Source: Candidatus Dadabacteria bacterium
GTDB taxonomy: Bacteria; Desulfobacterota_D; UBA1144; Nemesobacterales; UBA2774
Direction of reading: 5' to 3'
Length of the DNA stretch: 6,766 nt
NCBI GenBank assembly: GCA_020027805.1
Contig: JAHKKQ010000116.1
Coordinates: 1-6,766, forward strand
In this document: one piece after another, positions 1 through 5,296 of the stretch
Layout: every line of letters begins with the position of its first letter
Numbering within the stretch: the first letter of the stretch is position 1
Notes under the pieces: model-generated
Databases searched by the model: none
What the model was told of the DNA's origin: nothing
The model's input: only the letters and a program-made list of their open reading frames with translations
Position numbers and translations under genes: made by a program

Positions 1-24
1 CACCTGATAGAGGAGTGCTTTTTC

Positions 25-597
25 ATGAAGGACGAGGACGGCAAATACTACGTCACCCCTATCGGCTCAAGCGCAAACCCGAATATATTCAGCGCCGAGA
101 ACTTCATACCGCTGGAATGGTTCCTCATGTACGAGGGGGCCGAGAAGAAATATTTCTTCACGCACACCGGGTTCGGCGCTATCGAACACGACGCTATCTA
201 CTATAAAACCAGAGTAGGAAACGCGCTCGGGAGGCTCGCCTCGGCCATGAGCGGCATAGATTCGTTCCTCGCCTCGCCCGGGGCCGCGGGCAGGCCGGCT
301 CTGGCCGGCAAATTGAGCGACCTCAAATCCGGGGCGGAGAGCCTCCGGCACTGGCTCTCGGGATTCGACCCGGAGAGCTTCGTGCTCTTGAATTACGGAG
401 AGATGTGCTCCCGTATAGAGCCGGATCAGATGAAGAACGAGGACTCCGTATCGGAGCTGAGGAGCGTGCTGGCGCTTGCAAGCGGGGGCAGTCCGGACGA
501 CGCGGAAAAGGTCCTCGCGATGCTGCTCGCCAGATGGGACTCGATAAACCGCTCGTTTGCGCCCGACGAAGAGAAGCACCCGTCAACACTCCAGTAG
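25..597 (+). CDS. Hypothetical protein, 190 aa, unknown function
   Basis: I do not recognise this protein. The N-terminal half (about residues 1-75) is rich in aromatic residues (Tyr, Phe, Trp) and looks like a compact folded domain. The C-terminal half is mostly helical with Ala/Leu/Ser runs and acidic residues. I see no signal peptide, membrane segment or catalytic motif. The ATG at 25 is preferred because AGGAG lies at 11-15 with a 9-base spacer. The same frame is, however, open to the first base of the window, so this could be the C-terminal part of a longer protein that begins outside. Codon choice (ATA, AGG, GGG) matches the DUF523 gene. The gene is followed by an intrinsic terminator about 90 bases after its stop. 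Real coding: fairly sure; function: unknown. Confidence 0.7.
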   Translation: MKDEDGKYYVTPIGSSANPNIFSAENFIPLEWFLMYEGAEKKYFFTHTGFGAIEHDAIYYKTRVGNALGRLASAMSGIDSFLASPGAAGRPALAGKLSDLKSGAESLRHWLSGFDPESFVLLNYGEMCSRIEPDQMKNEDSVSELRSVLALASGGSPDDAEKVLAMLLARWDSINRSFAPDEEKHPSTLQ

Positions 598-688
598 CGG
601 ACGCAAAAAACCGGTTGCAGCACCGGCAGCTCCTCGCTACCGTAGAAAGCCGAGTTTCCGTTTCGAGCGCCGGACGAACAACTCCCTC

Positions 689-710
689 GGCCGGTGACCC
701 GGCCTTTTTT
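689..710 (+). terminator. Rho-independent terminator
   Basis: A perfect 6-bp stem, GGCCGG (689-694) with CCGGCC (699-704), closes a TGAC loop and is followed at once by six T (705-710). This is a textbook intrinsic terminator on the + strand, so it ends the transcript of the hypothetical gene at 25-597. The T run overlaps the stop codon of the convergent SnoaL-like gene. On the - strand no T run follows the stem, so it should not stop that gene's transcript efficiently. Confidence 0.8.
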
Positions 711-1125
711 AACTCTTCGAATGCTCTCTCAGCCTCGTGAACAAATCACTGAAATTATTACACGCCCAGCGTTTCGCGATTTTGCCGTCTTCGATATGAT
801 CTATATGAATGCCTTCGGCGTGGACTTTCAAATTCGTAGCCGGGATATCCTTATAAGCATTTTTATGCGTACCGTCGAACCGCCAGCGCACGACCACTTT
901 GTTCCCTTCGCCGAACATGTCTTCCGCATAGACATGCCAATCGGGGAATGCGTCTAATAAGTCCCGCATCAATGCCTTCATGTCCGCGCATCCGCGTACG
1001 GGGTCGAAACCGGCCGCTTCGTTTATAAAATTTTCGGCGAAAATATTATCCAGGGCGTCCAGATCGCCGCGGTTAGTCGCATCGTGATAGCTTTCGACGA
1101 GCTCTTTGCACTCTTCTACATTCAT
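709..1125 (-). CDS. SnoaL-like / ester cyclase family protein (NTF2-like fold), 138 aa
   Basis: This is a small single-domain protein of the NTF2-like superfamily, closest in pattern to the SnoaL-like polyketide cyclase/ester cyclase group. Family members are cytosolic cone-shaped alpha+beta barrels that bind or isomerise small hydrophobic ligands. Family features seen: an opening helix then NRGDLDALDNIFAENF (18-33), the AFPDWHV segment (59-65), the strand EGNKVVVRWRFDGTH (73-87), an IPAT-type loop (94-97), and the closing strand IHIDHIEDGKIAKRW (106-120). The first possible ATG is at 1158, but I start at the ATG at 1125 because a GAGGAGAG ribosome-binding site sits just before it and the family begins there. 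Most Arg codons are CGC/CGG, not the AGG preferred by neighbours, a mild hint of different origin. The substrate cannot be told from sequence. Confidence 0.88.
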   Translation of the reverse strand: MNVEECKELVESYHDATNRGDLDALDNIFAENFINEAAGFDPVRGCADMKALMRDLLDAFPDWHVYAEDMFGEGNKVVVRWRFDGTHKNAYKDIPATNLKVHAEGIHIDHIEDGKIAKRWACNNFSDLFTRLREHSKS

Positions 1126-1208
1126 GATTCTCTCCTCGGTAAAATGCCCTGTCTTCAAGATTGGGCGGAGGCTCCATACCTGCCGGCCGCAAACAACTAA
1201 CTTATCAT

Positions 1209-1214
1209 ATTATA
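1209..1214 (-). promoter_or_regulatory. Candidate -10 element for the SnoaL-like gene
   Basis: On the - strand this reads TATAAT, a perfect sigma-70 -10 box, about 84 bases upstream of the chosen ATG. No good -35 hexamer stands 16-18 bases further upstream, so the assignment rests on the -10 alone. Confidence 0.35.
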
Positions 1215-1372
1215 GTCATGGAGCTAATTACAAACCGTAGATCGAGCGGAATAACCGTCCGCCGACCCTTCGCACGCCTTTTACCGCCTCGCCGGCGCGG
1301 GTGTTCCGTGCGGTTTCACGAGCGCTGCGGTAAAATAAATTAGCGCGGTACATTCATCACGCGGATTAAACA

Positions 1373-2341
1373 ATGAGAACCTTTCCAAAGCCCATAGTCG
1401 TGGCAAGCAGGTGCTTCGAATTCGACGCCTGCAGGTACAACGGACAGACGATCCCCAACAATTTCGTCCAGGCGCTTGAGCCGTGGGTGGAGTTCAGGCC
1501 CATATGCCCGGAGCTCGAAATAGGTCTGGGCGTCCCGCGCGACCCGGTAAGGATAGTGCGGAAGGGCGGCGAGAGGAAGCTCGTCCAGCCCGCGACGGGG
1601 CGGGACCTCACGCGGCTCATGAGCGAGTTCTCGGCGAGGTTTCTGGATACGCTCTCCGAAGCGGACGGGTTCATACTGAAGAGCCGCTCGCCCTCGTGCG
1701 GGCTCGGGGACGCGAAGGAGTTCCCCGACGCGGAGAACGAGATCGCGGCCGGAAAGGGAGCGGGGTTCTTCGCCGGAGCGGTCGTCGAGAGGTTCCCAGG
1801 GTTGGCAGTCGAGGACGAGGGGCGTCTCAGGAATTTCAGGATAAGGGAGCATTTCCTGACGAAGCTCTACACGCTCGCACGCTTCAGGGGAGTGATAAGG
1901 ACGGGTACTGCGAATGCCCTCGTGAATTTCCATACCGAGAACAAGCTCCTGCTCATGTCGTACAGCCAGAAGGAGTTGAGGGCGTTAGGCAGGATAACTG
2001 CGAACACCGGGGGGACCCCCCCCCAGGAGATGATATCCGAATACGGGGAGCGGCTCCGGCACGCGCTAGCCTCACCTCAGAAAAGGCCGTCCTCGATAAA
2101 CGTCCTCATGCACGCCCTCGGCTACTTCCCGGACAAGCTCACGGGGAGGGAAAAGGCGTATTTCCTCGACCTCCTCGGTGCGTACAGGGAGGAGAGGATA
2201 CCCTTCTCGGCCGTGCTTTCGGTGCTCGAGTCCTGGGTGATAAAGTACGGGGAGGAATACCTCGCGCGTCAGACCTTTTTCGAGCCCTACCCCGGCGCGC
2301 TCATGAATATTTCCGACTCCGGCAAGGGAAGAGACCTCTAA
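1373..2341 (+). CDS. DUF523-DUF1722 two-domain protein (YbgA-type), 322 aa
   Basis: This is a fusion of an N-terminal DUF523 domain (about 6-165) and a C-terminal DUF1722 domain (about 180-300). DUF523 includes the thiouracil desulfurase TudS, which holds a [4Fe-4S] cluster on three cysteines. Candidate ligands here are Cys14 (ASRCFEFDACRYNG), Cys45 (PICPELEIGLG) and Cys109 (SRSPSCGLGD), with an extra Cys20. The DUF1722 hallmark is NFHTENKLLLMSYSQKELR (185-203). DUF1722 proteins such as E. coli YbgA are often encoded near photolyase, but no photolyase gene lies in this window. Length is normal for the fusion. The start has only a weak purine-rich site, but the protein aligns with the family from here. 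Codons 213-218 contain a G6-A-C9 run that could slip. The true substrate is not known; desulfuration or sulfur-linked repair is inference. Confidence 0.93.
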   Translation: MRTFPKPIVVASRCFEFDACRYNGQTIPNNFVQALEPWVEFRPICPELEIGLGVPRDPVRIVRKGGERKLVQPATGRDLTRLMSEFSARFLDTLSEADGFILKSRSPSCGLGDAKEFPDAENEIAAGKGAGFFAGAVVERFPGLAVEDEGRLRNFRIREHFLTKLYTLARFRGVIRTGTANALVNFHTENKLLLMSYSQKELRALGRITANTGGTPPQEMISEYGERLRHALASPQKRPSSINVLMHALGYFPDKLTGREKAYFLDLLGAYREERIPFSAVLSVLESWVIKYGEEYLARQTFFEPYPGALMNISDSGKGRDL

Positions 2342-2367
2342 CAGGCATTCCCGACTCAAATAGGAAA

Positions 2368-2655
2368 GGGTGTCCGAATTGTTTTGGCTTCAAAGGAGCA
2401 TCCCAGGCACATAAACTTCCGAGTATTCAGCCGGAAGAGACCGGATTCTCACTCGTTCGAATCCGTTGCTTGCTTGCATTCGTCCCGTGAAAGATTTTCA
2501 CTCCTTAATAATCTATTTTCTTAACGCAAATTCTGTAATGTCGGGGAAAGGCAAAAATGCACCCTTCGGCAAGCTCAGGGTGAACGGGTTGGGCTGCGGT
2601 TGTTGGATTGAACAGAGGAGATGGTGAGTATCGTATACCAGCACACGTTGTGTGC
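2368..2655 (+). repeat. Structured repeat, copy A
   Basis: This copy begins 27 bases after the DUF523-DUF1722 stop. Its conserved core (2368-2465) folds into three hairpins in a row. H1 pairs 2368-2375 with 2395-2403 (19-base loop, one bulged G). H2 pairs CTTCC 2416-2420 with GGAAG 2433-2437 (12-base loop). H3 pairs CGGATTC 2442-2448 with GAATCCG 2459-2465 (10-base loop). After a divergent stretch, similarity to copy B returns as a TTGGAT...AGAGGAG segment and a final hairpin GCACAC/GTGTGC (2641-2655). The core is roughly 80% identical to copy B by hand alignment. Strand is arbitrary. Confidence 0.7.
2560..2588. repeat. REP-like palindromic repeat
   Basis: CACCCT (2560-2565) pairs with AGGGTG (2577-2582) around an 11-base loop, followed by AACGGG. 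The wording (CCCTTCGGCAAGCTCAGGG and then TGAACGGG) matches, as I recall it, a short palindrome family scattered in intergenic regions of many environmental bacterial genomes. It is inserted in, or replaces part of, repeat copy A; copy B has a different palindrome at the same place. Confidence 0.55.
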
Positions 2656-2766
2656 GTGCTCCGACGGTCTCAGCACGAACGGGATTAAAACTAAATCCTC
2701 CCTAATCTATTTGGACTTTGGGAATATACAGCCGGAAACTAATTTTCTTCGGTCCTCTTTATGGCA

Positions 2767-2998
2767 GGGCGTCCGAATTTTTTGGTTTCAATAGGACGTC
2801 CCAAAGACATTAGGGTTCCAGTATTCAACCAGGGGCGACCGGATTCTCGCTTGTTCGAATCCGTTACACATTCGTATTCGTTCTTTTTCTAAAGAGGGAA
2901 TTAAAGACGAAGATAGATTTCTCCCGTTGGGAGAAATGACAGGGTAGGTTGGATAGAGGAGCTGCAGAAGAATCGTAAAACACACATTGTGTGTGTTT
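2767..2998 (+). repeat. Structured repeat, copy B
   Basis: This is the second copy of the repeat, starting 399 bases after copy A. H1 pairs GGGCGTCC 2767-2774 with GGACGTCC 2794-2801 (19-base loop). H2 pairs GTTCC 2815-2819 with GGGGC 2832-2836 (12-base loop). H3 pairs CGGATTC 2840-2846 with GAATCCG 2857-2863 (10-base loop). Loop sizes equal those of copy A. Base changes keep pairing: C-G in H1 is T-A in copy A, and the first pair of H2 is G-C here but C-G in copy A. The copy ends in TTGGATAGAGGAG and a 9-bp hairpin AAACACACA/TGTGTGTTT (2978-2998), about 60 bases before the lipoprotein start. Confidence 0.7.
2917..2937. repeat. Perfect 9-bp hairpin, short palindromic repeat family
   Basis: ATTTCTCCC (2917-2925) pairs perfectly with GGGAGAAAT (2929-2937) around GTT, followed by GACAGGG. 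No T run follows, so it is not an intrinsic terminator. A diverged copy of its right part occurs at 4978-4998 before the toxin-antitoxin operon (18 of 21 bases identical), which marks it as a repeat and not a chance palindrome. Confidence 0.55.
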
Positions 2999-3061
2999 GT
3001 GTAAAATATTGCGGGAAATTATGGAATAATATGTTACATTTTAACAGTACAGGGGAGAATA

Positions 3062-3682
3062 ATGAGAAAGTTAGTACTTATAATACCGTTCCTTATAATA
3101 TCGGCCGGGTGCTCCAACAAGAGCGTCTACGTCCCCAAATCCTACAGGATGAAGAAAGCCGACTCTTCACAGACTGACAGCGATAAAAAAGAAGAGGCGG
3201 TGGTGACGTCCGGAGGTGAGGAACACGAGGCAAATTTCAACGCCCCCTACGACCAGGTATTCAACGCGGCCGTCGAGAGCGTGCAATTCCTGAAATGGCC
3301 GATCGCGTTCGTCGAGCAGGAGGGAGGCACGATACGCCTCCAGGAAGCGTACGTTTATAATAAGGACGGGAAACTGTTCAGGTCTTATACATGGCCGTCG
3401 AAGTCGGACACGAGCAGATCGAATATAAATTACTATTTGGAGAAGGTCGCCAAGTACACCCCCGGCACAGCCGACACCCACTTCACTCAGGAGAACCTCA
3501 AGATCGAGGTGACGAAAGTCTCTGACGGCGTCACCGCAGTCAAAATCGATTATTCAATCAGACCCTATACCCTGGCCGGGACAATCGGATACGAGGTAAT
3601 GTCGAACGGCTATATCGAGTCCCTCATCATGGACCACATGAAGGACGTCCTCGGCGGAAAGCCCGTAGCGATGAACAGGTGA
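3062..3682 (+). CDS. Predicted outer-membrane lipoprotein, unknown function, 206 aa
   Basis: The protein starts with a short type II signal peptide: basic MRK, a hydrophobic stretch (4-13) and the lipobox SAGC with the lipidated Cys17. Residue +2 is Ser, not Asp, so sorting to the outer membrane is expected. A low-complexity, charged linker (about 18-55) leads to a folded domain from NFNAPYDQVFNAAVESVQFLKWPI (about 58-80) to the C terminus. The pattern of a strand, an A-P-Y-x-x-V-F-x-A helix, then GGTIRL resembles the helix-grip domains of BamC-like and related envelope lipoproteins, but this is only shape similarity. The start is supported by AGGGGAG four bases upstream. The stop overlaps the ATG of the next gene, so the two are one operon. 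Function is unknown. Confidence 0.87.
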   Translation: MRKLVLIIPFLIISAGCSNKSVYVPKSYRMKKADSSQTDSDKKEEAVVTSGGEEHEANFNAPYDQVFNAAVESVQFLKWPIAFVEQEGGTIRLQEAYVYNKDGKLFRSYTWPSKSDTSRSNINYYLEKVAKYTPGTADTHFTQENLKIEVTKVSDGVTAVKIDYSIRPYTLAGTIGYEVMSNGYIESLIMDHMKDVLGGKPVAMNR

Positions 3683-3843
3683 TGAATACCCTCCTCGTCG
3701 CACTCGGCGTACTCGCCGCGTTCGGGGCGCTATTCTGGCTCGACTGGTATTACAAGAACTCGGGAAACGGGAAAGAAGGGGCGGATAATGCAACTTCCGA
3801 TTCCGACGGGGATGATCCGGAATCTCAATCGGAATCCGGATAA
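3682..3843 (+). CDS. Small single-pass membrane protein, 53 aa, coupled to lipoprotein
   Basis: This short frame starts at an ATG that shares its A with the lipoprotein's TGA stop (TGATG), the classic arrangement for translational coupling. The product begins MNTLLVALGVLAAFGALFWL, one clear membrane span (about residues 3-20), then a short DWYYKNSGNGKEG stretch. It ends in an acidic, Ser/Asp/Glu-rich tail of about 20 residues. It has no lipobox Cys. It ends 18 bases before the convergent trpS stop. The coupled start, the clean hydrophobic segment and the tight fit between two genes argue that it is real. I cannot assign a function; a partner of the lipoprotein is plausible by position only. 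Confidence 0.62.
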   Translation: MNTLLVALGVLAAFGALFWLDWYYKNSGNGKEGADNATSDSDGDDPESQSESG

Positions 3844-3861
3844 GAACCGGGGCTTCGGTAA

Positions 3862-4866
3862 TCACGGCTTATAGAGGCCCATCTTGGTGATAATCTCATC
3901 CATGTTAGCGTGGGCGGACTGGTTGGCCCTCCGCGTGCCGTCCCTGAGCACGTCCCTCACGTAATCGGGCCTGTTCTCGAACTCGCGCCTCTTTTCCCTT
4001 ATCGGTTCGAGAAGCTCATTTATCGCGCGGGCGAGCTTCTTCTTTACCTCGACGTCCCCGACGCTGCCCGTCCTGTACCTCTGCTTCAGGTCCTCGACCT
4101 CTTCCTTATTCGTATTGAACGCGTCGTGGTATACGAACACCGGGTTGCCTTCGACGGTGCCGGGTATGTCGGCGCGTATGCGCTTGGGGTCGGTGTACAT
4201 GATCCTCACGCGGGCTTCGACCTCTTTCGGATCGTCGGAGAGGTATATGCAGTTGTCGAGACTCTTCGACATCTTCCTGTTGCCGTCGGTGCCGACGAGA
4301 CGGGAGGTCTCGCTGATGACGGGCTCGGGCTCCTTGAAGAACTCGCCGTAGAGGAAATTGAAGCGCCTCGCGAGCTCGCGCGTGAGCTCGACGTGGCTCA
4401 GCTGGTCCTCGCCGACGGGGACCTTCTCCGCCTTGAACATCAGGATGTCGGCCGCCATGAGCACAGGATAGCCCAGGAGTCCAACCGAGTAATTTTCGCC
4501 GACCCCCAGGTCCTGCACCTTTTCCTTGAGCGTGGGTATCCTCTCGGCGCGCGGCACGCCGCAGAACATGGCGAGAATAGCGTAGAGCTCCATGATGTAG
4601 GGTATCTGGGACTGGACGTAGAACGTGGACTTGTCAGGGTCCATGCCGACGGAGAGCCAGTCCATGACCATCTCCAGCGTATTGCGCTCGACCTCCCCGA
4701 CCCTGTCGTAATGGGTGGTGAGCATGTGGAGGTCGGCTACGAGGAAGTGACAGTCGTAGCAGTCCTGGAATTTTATGCGGTTGAGGAGCGACCCTACGAG
4801 GTGCCCCAGGTGGAGCCTCCCGGTGGGCCTGTCCCCCGTGACCAGAATCGGTTTACCCTTAGACAT
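3862..4866 (-). CDS. trpS: Tryptophanyl-tRNA synthetase
   Basis: This is a cytosolic class I aminoacyl-tRNA synthetase that charges tRNA-Trp with tryptophan using ATP. The 334-residue length is normal. The class I signature HIGH appears as HLGH (19-22) in TGDRPTGRLHLGHLVGSL; KMSKS is at 198-202 in GTDGNRKMSKSLDN. The VPVGEDQLSHVELTRE block (149-164) is the usual dimer/active-site segment. The N terminus (GDRPTGRLHLGH) resembles the TrpS type common in Firmicutes, unlike the SGAQPSGELTIGN start of E. coli TrpS. The ATG at 4866 is preceded by AAGGAG with a spacer of about 10 bases. It faces the lipoprotein operon convergently with an 18-base gap and no evident terminator. No T-box or Trp-rich leader peptide is seen upstream. 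Confidence 0.97.
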   Translation of the reverse strand: MSKGKPILVTGDRPTGRLHLGHLVGSLLNRIKFQDCYDCHFLVADLHMLTTHYDRVGEVERNTLEMVMDWLSVGMDPDKSTFYVQSQIPYIMELYAILAMFCGVPRAERIPTLKEKVQDLGVGENYSVGLLGYPVLMAADILMFKAEKVPVGEDQLSHVELTRELARRFNFLYGEFFKEPEPVISETSRLVGTDGNRKMSKSLDNCIYLSDDPKEVEARVRIMYTDPKRIRADIPGTVEGNPVFVYHDAFNTNKEEVEDLKQRYRTGSVGDVEVKKKLARAINELLEPIREKRREFENRPDYVRDVLRDGTRRANQSAHANMDEIITKMGLYKP

Positions 4867-4910
4867 TAATTCGATACTCCTTCTCTTTTATCCGGCTGAA
4901 TAAGGGGATT

Positions 4911-4916
4911 AATATA
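4911..4916 (-). promoter_or_regulatory. Candidate -10 element for trpS
   Basis: On the - strand this reads TATATT, one mismatch from the sigma-70 consensus, 44 bases upstream of the trpS ATG. No convincing -35 lies at the usual distance, so this is tentative. Confidence 0.25.
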
Positions 4917-4977
4917 CACGGACGGGAGGGAAAAGTCGTGCAGGGATAAAGCCCCAAAGTGAATATATTTCTATAAT

Positions 4978-5004
4978 CCCGTTGGGGGAAAATACAGGTT
5001 GATA
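4978..5004 (+). repeat. Partial third copy of the CCCGTTGGG repeat segment
   Basis: The block CCCGTTGGGGGAAAATACAG plus G (4978-4998) matches 2923-2943 at 18 of 21 bases, and the following TTGATA resembles TTGGATA after the 2917-2937 hairpin. The left arm of the hairpin is degraded here. Its right end is the -35 box of the toxin-antitoxin promoter. Confidence 0.45.
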
Positions 5005-5027
5005 AACTTCCATTGTCGTGTTATATT
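4999..5027 (+). promoter_or_regulatory. Sigma-70 promoter of the toxin-antitoxin operon
   Basis: The -35 box TTGATA (4999-5004) and -10 box TATATT (5022-5027) each match consensus at five of six positions and are separated by exactly 17 bases. Transcription should start near 5034, inside the operator-like repeats and about 35 bases before the antitoxin ATG. Confidence 0.7.
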
Positions 5028-5029
5028 AG

Positions 5030-5049
5030 CTAAGTCAGATGACTAAGTC
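5030..5049. promoter_or_regulatory. Operator-like repeats for antitoxin autoregulation
   Basis: CTAAGTC occurs twice in direct order (5030-5036 and 5043-5049) with a 13-base period. Between them AGTCA-GA-TGACT (5033-5044) is a perfect inverted repeat and GACT-A-AGTC (5041-5049) a second one. They sit over the predicted transcription start. Phd/YefM antitoxins bind such short palindromes to repress their own operon, so this is a likely operator; the protein-DNA link is inferred. Confidence 0.5.
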
Positions 5050-5068
5050 TGTTAAGTGAGAGTTGTAT

Positions 5069-5296
5069 ATGATACGAGTCAACATACATGAGGCTAAAAC
5101 GCATCTGTCGAAGCTCATCGAGAAACTCCGGGAAGGAGAAGACGTGATCATCGCAAAGGGGAATAAACCCGTTGCGAAGCTTACGCTCATAGAAGAGCTC
5201 AAGCCTGAGCGGAGGACAGCGACAGCGAAAGGAAAGGTTCTTATTTCGGACAAGTTCGACCTGCCGATAAAAGACTTCGAGGATTATACCTCTTGA
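5069..5296 (+). CDS. Type II antitoxin, Phd/YefM family, 75 aa
   Basis: The product is a DNA-binding antitoxin that should neutralise the adjacent PIN-domain toxin and repress the operon. The N-terminal Phd/YefM fold is clear: IRVNIHEAKTHLSKLIEKL (2-20), GEDVIIAKGNKPVAKL (23-38). The C-terminal tail GKVLISDKFDLPIKDFEDY (55-73) is the toxin-binding extension typical of Phd partners of VapC. Length is usual for the family. I take the ATG at 5069; a TTG six bases upstream (5063) is in frame but adds residues not expected. The ribosome-binding site is a modest GTGAGAG. The gene has its own promoter and operator and overlaps the toxin start by four bases, as usual for coupled toxin-antitoxin pairs. 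Codon use is more AT-rich than in trpS or the DUF523 gene, consistent with mobile origin. Confidence 0.9.
   Translation: MIRVNIHEAKTHLSKLIEKLREGEDVIIAKGNKPVAKLTLIEELKPERRTATAKGKVLISDKFDLPIKDFEDYTS

Larger units (their letters stand above)
2342..3061. other. 720-bp gene-free region with repeats and palindromes
   Basis: No open frame here has a plausible protein or ribosome-binding site. The stretch holds two diverged copies of a structured repeat (from 2368 and from 2767), a REP-like palindrome (2560-2588), a second 6-bp hairpin CGTGCT/AGCACG (2655-2660 with 2672-2677), a perfect 9-bp hairpin (2917-2937) and CA/TG-rich hairpins (2641-2655 and 2978-2998). It is visibly more AT-rich than the flanking genes. 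It separates the DUF523-DUF1722 gene from the lipoprotein gene and must carry the latter's promoter, but I cannot pick a convincing -35/-10 pair. A weak terminator-like hairpin lies at 2487-2501. Confidence 0.7.

Noticed and set aside
1161..1343. 60-codon + frame between the SnoaL-like and DUF523 genes
   Set aside because: No ribosome-binding site, Arg-rich random-looking product, and it overlaps the presumed promoter region.
1340..1933. Antisense frame of 197 codons in the DUF523 gene
   Set aside because: No domain, no ribosome-binding site, and it shadows the real gene.
2440..2465. TTCGAATCC, resembling a tRNA T-loop, in both repeat copies
   Set aside because: The flanks do not form a 5-bp T-stem with a 7-base loop, and no acceptor, D or anticodon arm is found; the pairing present is a different 7-bp hairpin.
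1483..2490. Long + frame of 335 codons overlapping the DUF523-DUF1722 gene
   Set aside because: Composition is Arg/Gly/Pro-rich with no domain, and the overlapping frame encodes a recognised family throughout.
2487..2501. GTGAAA-GAT-TTTCAC hairpin as a terminator for the DUF523-DUF1722 gene
   Set aside because: The stem is short and AT-rich, and what follows is only loosely T-rich; too weak to call.
2788..2985. Small - strand frame of 65 codons in repeat copy B
   Set aside because: It runs across the hairpin repeat; translating both copies in one shared - strand frame shows a stop in copy A, so the repeat is not protein-coding.
2342..3061. CRISPR array
   Set aside because: Only two long, diverged copies are present, with no regular short repeats and spacers and no cas genes nearby.
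3799..3824. GATTCCG/CGGAATC 7-bp hairpin between the lipoprotein operon and trpS
   Set aside because: It lies within the small membrane-protein gene, has a 12-base loop and no T run on either strand, so it is not a supported terminator.
3910..4869. Long open frame of 319 codons on the + strand across trpS
   Set aside because: It is an antisense shadow of trpS, which has unmistakable synthetase motifs; such shadows are common when codon third positions are G/C.
4891..4902. 12-base inverted match (TATTCAGCCGGA) between the trpS leader and repeat copy A (2424-2435)
   Set aside because: Similarity does not extend beyond the 12 bases; chance or a remnant too short to support.
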